NCBI GenBank assembly: GCA_902506225.1
Contig: LR733364.1
Location: 1-6,958, forward strand
Length of the DNA stretch: 6,958 bases
Origin: Faucicola sp902506225
Lineage (GTDB): Bacteria > Pseudomonadota > Gammaproteobacteria > Pseudomonadales > Moraxellaceae
Reading direction: 5' to 3'
Shown: piece after piece, positions 5,608 to 6,958 of the stretch
Layout of the letters: each line of letters starts with the position of its first letter
How positions within the stretch are numbered: the first letter of the stretch is position 1
The notes under the pieces: model-generated
The model's input: the letters and a program-made list of their open reading frames with translations, nothing else
The model's database searches: none
What the model was told of the DNA's origin: nothing
Program-made: the position numbers and the translations under genes

Positions 5608-5898
5608 ATGACAGCGACCAACCACACTGAACATGACCATTTACATGAAAGCCATCCTGCGATTATTAATCGTTTAAAAAGGGCTAAAGGGCATTTAGAA
5701 ACTGTTATTGATATGCTTGAGCAACATCGCTCTTGTAACGATATTGCTCAACAACTTCATGCGGTTGAGAAATCCATTAATAGTGCCAAACGCGTATTAA
5801 TTACTGACCATATTGACCATTGTATGGATGGGATTTTGGATAGTGAGAGTCCAAAAAACGCTATTGAGAGTTTTAAGGATATAACTAAGTATATATAA
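5608..5898 (+). CDS. CsoR/RcnR-family metal-sensing repressor, nickel-sensor-like
   Basis: This 96-residue all-helical protein belongs to the CsoR/RcnR/FrmR (DUF156) repressor family, which binds operator DNA when metal-free and releases it on metal binding. The family core is visible as INRLKRAKGHLETVIDMLEQ, then Cys43, then IAQQLHAVEKSINSAKRVLITDHIDHC. Relative to RcnR (His3, Cys35, His60) there is a constant offset of 8, giving ligands His11, Cys43, His68 and Cys72. The His-Cys-His-Cys set is that of the cyanobacterial nickel sensor InrS; plain CsoR copper sensors lack the N-terminal histidine. The N-terminus is also His-rich (6, 9, 11, 13, 16). The start has AAGGAG (5596-5601) with a 6-base gap. 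The adjacent divergent NreB-like exporter and the shared G-tract operator support nickel sensing. NreA-type naming would also fit. Copper sensing is less likely given the exporter. Confidence 0.9.
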   Translation: MTATNHTEHDHLHESHPAIINRLKRAKGHLETVIDMLEQHRSCNDIAQQLHAVEKSINSAKRVLITDHIDHCMDGILDSESPKNAIESFKDITKYI

Positions 5899-5904
5899 TA
5901 ATAC

Positions 5905-5934
5905 TTATTGAGTAAGCTATCACTACTTCAATAA
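5905..5934. terminator. Possible weak hairpin between the metal sensor and mobC ends
   Basis: TTATTGAGTA (5905-5914) can pair with TACT and CAATAA (5924-5927, 5929-5934) around a single bulged base, giving about 10 bp with a 9-base loop. It lies between two convergent genes. Neither side has a clean T run, so it is at best a weak terminator. Confidence 0.3.
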
Positions 5935-5939
5935 AAACA

Positions 5940-5989
5940 ATCCTTTTGCTTTAAACATTGGTCATCCTTTTGCTTTAAACATTGGTCAT
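5940..5989. repeat. Two-copy tandem 24-bp repeat at the mobC 3' end
   Basis: The unit TCCTTTTGCTTTAAACATTG plus GTCA occurs at 5941-5964 and 5965-5988 without mismatch, and the identity extends one base each side. The second copy contains the last four sense codons and the TAA of mobC; the first lies just downstream. This is a recent tandem duplication, probably by replication slippage. Its length is a multiple of three, so a stop is retained in each copy. Confidence 0.95.
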
Positions 5990-6355
5990 TGCATTGTTTA
6001 AAAAGTTTGTTTGTTGTTGCTCACCTCGAACACCAACCACCCCAACATCATCAACCATATTAGAATTTTCTTGAGCATTTTCTTTTTGCTCATCTTGAAT
6101 AACTGCCGTAGTTGGATCAAGAAATTCATTCAATTCAGCAATAATTGGTTTAAGTCTATCTAAATCATTTTTGCGTGTTACATTCTCATCAATCCATGCC
6201 AAAGTCATTTTTGTTATGTCTTTATTTTTGCGAGCAAGTGATAACAACATTCCACCAATAACTACCTTTTGTGCAGTGTCCTCTGACTTAGCTTTTTTCT
6301 CAAGTCTTGCTATTTCATCTCTTAAATCATTAATTTTTTGTTTTATATCAGCCAT
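5975..6355 (-). CDS. mobC: MobC-like relaxosome accessory protein
   Basis: This 126-residue protein begins with a short coiled coil (MADIKQKINDLRDEIARLEKKAKS). A segment QKVVIGGMLLSLARKNKDITKMTLAWIDENV follows at about residues 29-59, then DLDRLKPII. RSF1010 MobC (94 residues) has a similar helix and a RKVLVGAMIL motif in the same place. MobC helps melt the DNA at nic and assists the relaxase. The last 50 residues are Gln/Asn-rich and look disordered, which accounts for the extra length. The ATG has AAGGGG (6366-6361) five bases upstream. A promoter TTGCTG-17-TATACT lies at 6459-6431. Divergence from the relaxase across oriT matches RSF1010. The 3' end sits in a tandem 24-bp repeat. I rely on recalled motif similarity, so MobC is likely, not certain. 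Confidence 0.75.
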   Translation of the reverse strand: MADIKQKINDLRDEIARLEKKAKSEDTAQKVVIGGMLLSLARKNKDITKMTLAWIDENVTRKNDLDRLKPIIAELNEFLDPTTAVIQDEQKENAQENSNMVDDVGVVGVRGEQQQTNFLNNAMTNV

Positions 6356-6430
6356 ACCAACCCCTTACTTTTAAACATCATATATATAATAAATCTTTTA
6401 AAATCAGTAACTTGCAATAATTTAAAGCTG

Positions 6431-6459
6431 AGTATATCATCCACCTAGACCGCCAGCAA
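6431..6459 (-). promoter_or_regulatory. Probable sigma-70 promoter of mobC
   Basis: On the minus strand TTGCTG (6459-6454) and TATACT (6436-6431) are separated by exactly 17 bases, a good sigma-70 match. It would give a leader of about 70 bases before the mobC start at 6355. It lies about 45 bp from the nic core, so relaxosome proteins at oriT could influence it. Confidence 0.6.
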
Positions 6460-6501
6460 GTACCAAATTTTCACCCAACCATAGCGATCTAAACCCTGAT
6501 A

Positions 6502-6567
6502 AGGGCGAACTTACGACTTCACAAATGTTTACTTTCACTAGCGTTACATTAAACATTCTTAGAAGTC
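6502..6567 (-). other. oriT: RSF1010-like nic core with adjacent inverted repeat
   Basis: On the minus strand 6513-6502 reads TAAGTTCGCCCT, matching the RSF1010/R1162 nic core TAAGTGCGCCCT at 11 of 12 positions. By analogy the relaxase would cut between G6506 and C6505. One base 5' of the core begins a large interrupted inverted repeat. GACTTC (6515-6520) pairs with GAAGTC (6562-6567), and ATGTTTA (6525-6531) pairs with TAAACAT (6550-6556), with a small internal loop and an 18-base terminal loop. MOBQ oriTs carry an inverted repeat in just this place, used for recognition and for ending transfer. The relaxase gene, on the other side of oriT, would enter the recipient last. Confidence 0.85.
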
Positions 6568-6606
6568 AGTTCGGCAGGTGGGATAAAACTCCCCCTTGCA
6601 ACCCCC

Positions 6607-6659
6607 TAACCAATTCAAAGTTTGCCGTCTATATGACATTGCAAACCTTGAATTGGTTA
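6607..6659 (+). repeat. Long hairpin-forming inverted repeat in the relaxase leader
   Basis: Arms at 6607-6625 and 6641-6659 (beginning TAACCAATTC and ending GAATTGGTTA) pair at 18 of 19 positions; the one mismatch is A6619 against C6647. The loop is 15 bases. It lies 42 bases before the relaxase ATG and is not followed by a T run on either strand, so it is not a usual terminator. It could be an mRNA leader structure, a relaxosome protein site, or a single-strand initiation hairpin. Confidence 0.85.
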
Positions 6660-6701
6660 AAAGCCAAGACCCCAAAAACCACTACAGGACAAAATAACAA
6701 A

Positions 6702-6958
6702 ATGGCAATTTTTCACCTAAACACATCAACTATAAGTAGAAAGTCTGGCAGAACGTCAACCGCTGCTGCTGCGTATCGTTGTGGTGGCATTTTGTATGAT
6801 GAACGCACAGACAAAACGCATGACTACAGTAAAAAAAAGGGCGTAGTTTTTAGTGAGTGCTTTATTTTTGAGAATAACAAGAAAATTATTCTTGATAGGG
6901 AACGAGTCTGGAACACAGCAGAGAAAGTAGAAAAGAGAATCGACGCACGCACGGCAAG
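6702..6958 (+). CDS. mobA: MobA/MobL-family (MOBQ) relaxase, N-terminal part, continuing at window start
   Basis: This is the 5' part of the plasmid relaxase, which nicks oriT and pilots the strand during mobilization. It runs off the right edge in frame. Because the last 127 bases repeat the first 127, it joins the open frame at position 3, and the closed circle gives a 510-residue protein. The N-terminus reads MAIFHLNT, then a TSTAAAAYRCGG motif. Tyr25 in that motif sits where the catalytic tyrosine of RSF1010 MobA lies (family knowledge). The ATG at 6702 is chosen because it places this tyrosine correctly; the best ribosome site is a modest CAGGA (6685-6689), 12 bases upstream. An 18-of-19 bp hairpin (6607-6659) precedes the start. 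The gene diverges from mobC with oriT between them, as in RSF1010. The relaxase call is firm; only the window edge makes it look truncated. Confidence 0.93.
   Translation, partial: MAIFHLNTSTISRKSGRTSTAAAAYRCGGILYDERTDKTHDYSKKKGVVFSECFIFENNKKIILDRERVWNTAEKVEKRIDARTA
6832..6958. repeat. Terminal direct repeat marking a circular molecule (right copy)
   Basis: This is the second copy of the bases at 1-127. Both fall in the relaxase gene at codons about 44-86. Removing one copy closes the plasmid and restores a single 510-codon relaxase. Confidence 0.95.

Overview
The window is almost certainly one complete small circular plasmid opened inside its relaxase gene. Its last 127 bases (6832-6958) are identical to its first 127 (1-127), so the unit is about 6,831 bp. 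The protein types point to Moraxellaceae (Moraxella, Psychrobacter or Acinetobacter): a RepM-like Rep_3 initiator with four 22-bp iterons, a KfrA homologue, and a MOBQ-type MobA/MobL relaxase, all in AT-rich DNA. The taxon is an inference from these families, not something the sequence proves.

Layout. (1) Mobilization: the relaxase runs from 6702 across the join to 1403 (510 aa when closed). A divergent mobC-like gene lies at 5975-6355 (-). Between them is an oriT with an RSF1010-like nic core on the minus strand, next to two large inverted repeats. A 69-codon leucine-zipper ORF (649-858) is nested in another frame inside the relaxase gene. (2) Replication: repM (1400-2476, -) converges on the relaxase, and both stop codons lie in one shared terminator hairpin. 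Iterons (2552-2639) and a roughly 91% AT tract (2681-2760) lie upstream. (3) Maintenance: kfrA (3166-4083, +) sits behind a dense array of ATGTATT/AATACAT half-sites and a perfect 30-bp palindrome, probably its own operator. (4) Cargo: a divergent nickel-type resistance pair, an NreB-like MFS exporter with a His-rich tail (4194-5486, -) and a CsoR/RcnR-family metal sensor (5608-5898, +). They share a C6/G6-centred inverted-repeat operator.

Working together. RepM would act at the iterons. KfrA probably aids stability; no ParA-like ATPase is present. MobA, MobC and possibly the nested zipper protein would form the relaxosome, using a helper plasmid's conjugation channel, since no type IV secretion genes are seen. 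The cargo would give metal-inducible Ni (possibly Co) efflux. No transposase or insertion sequence is visible around the cargo.
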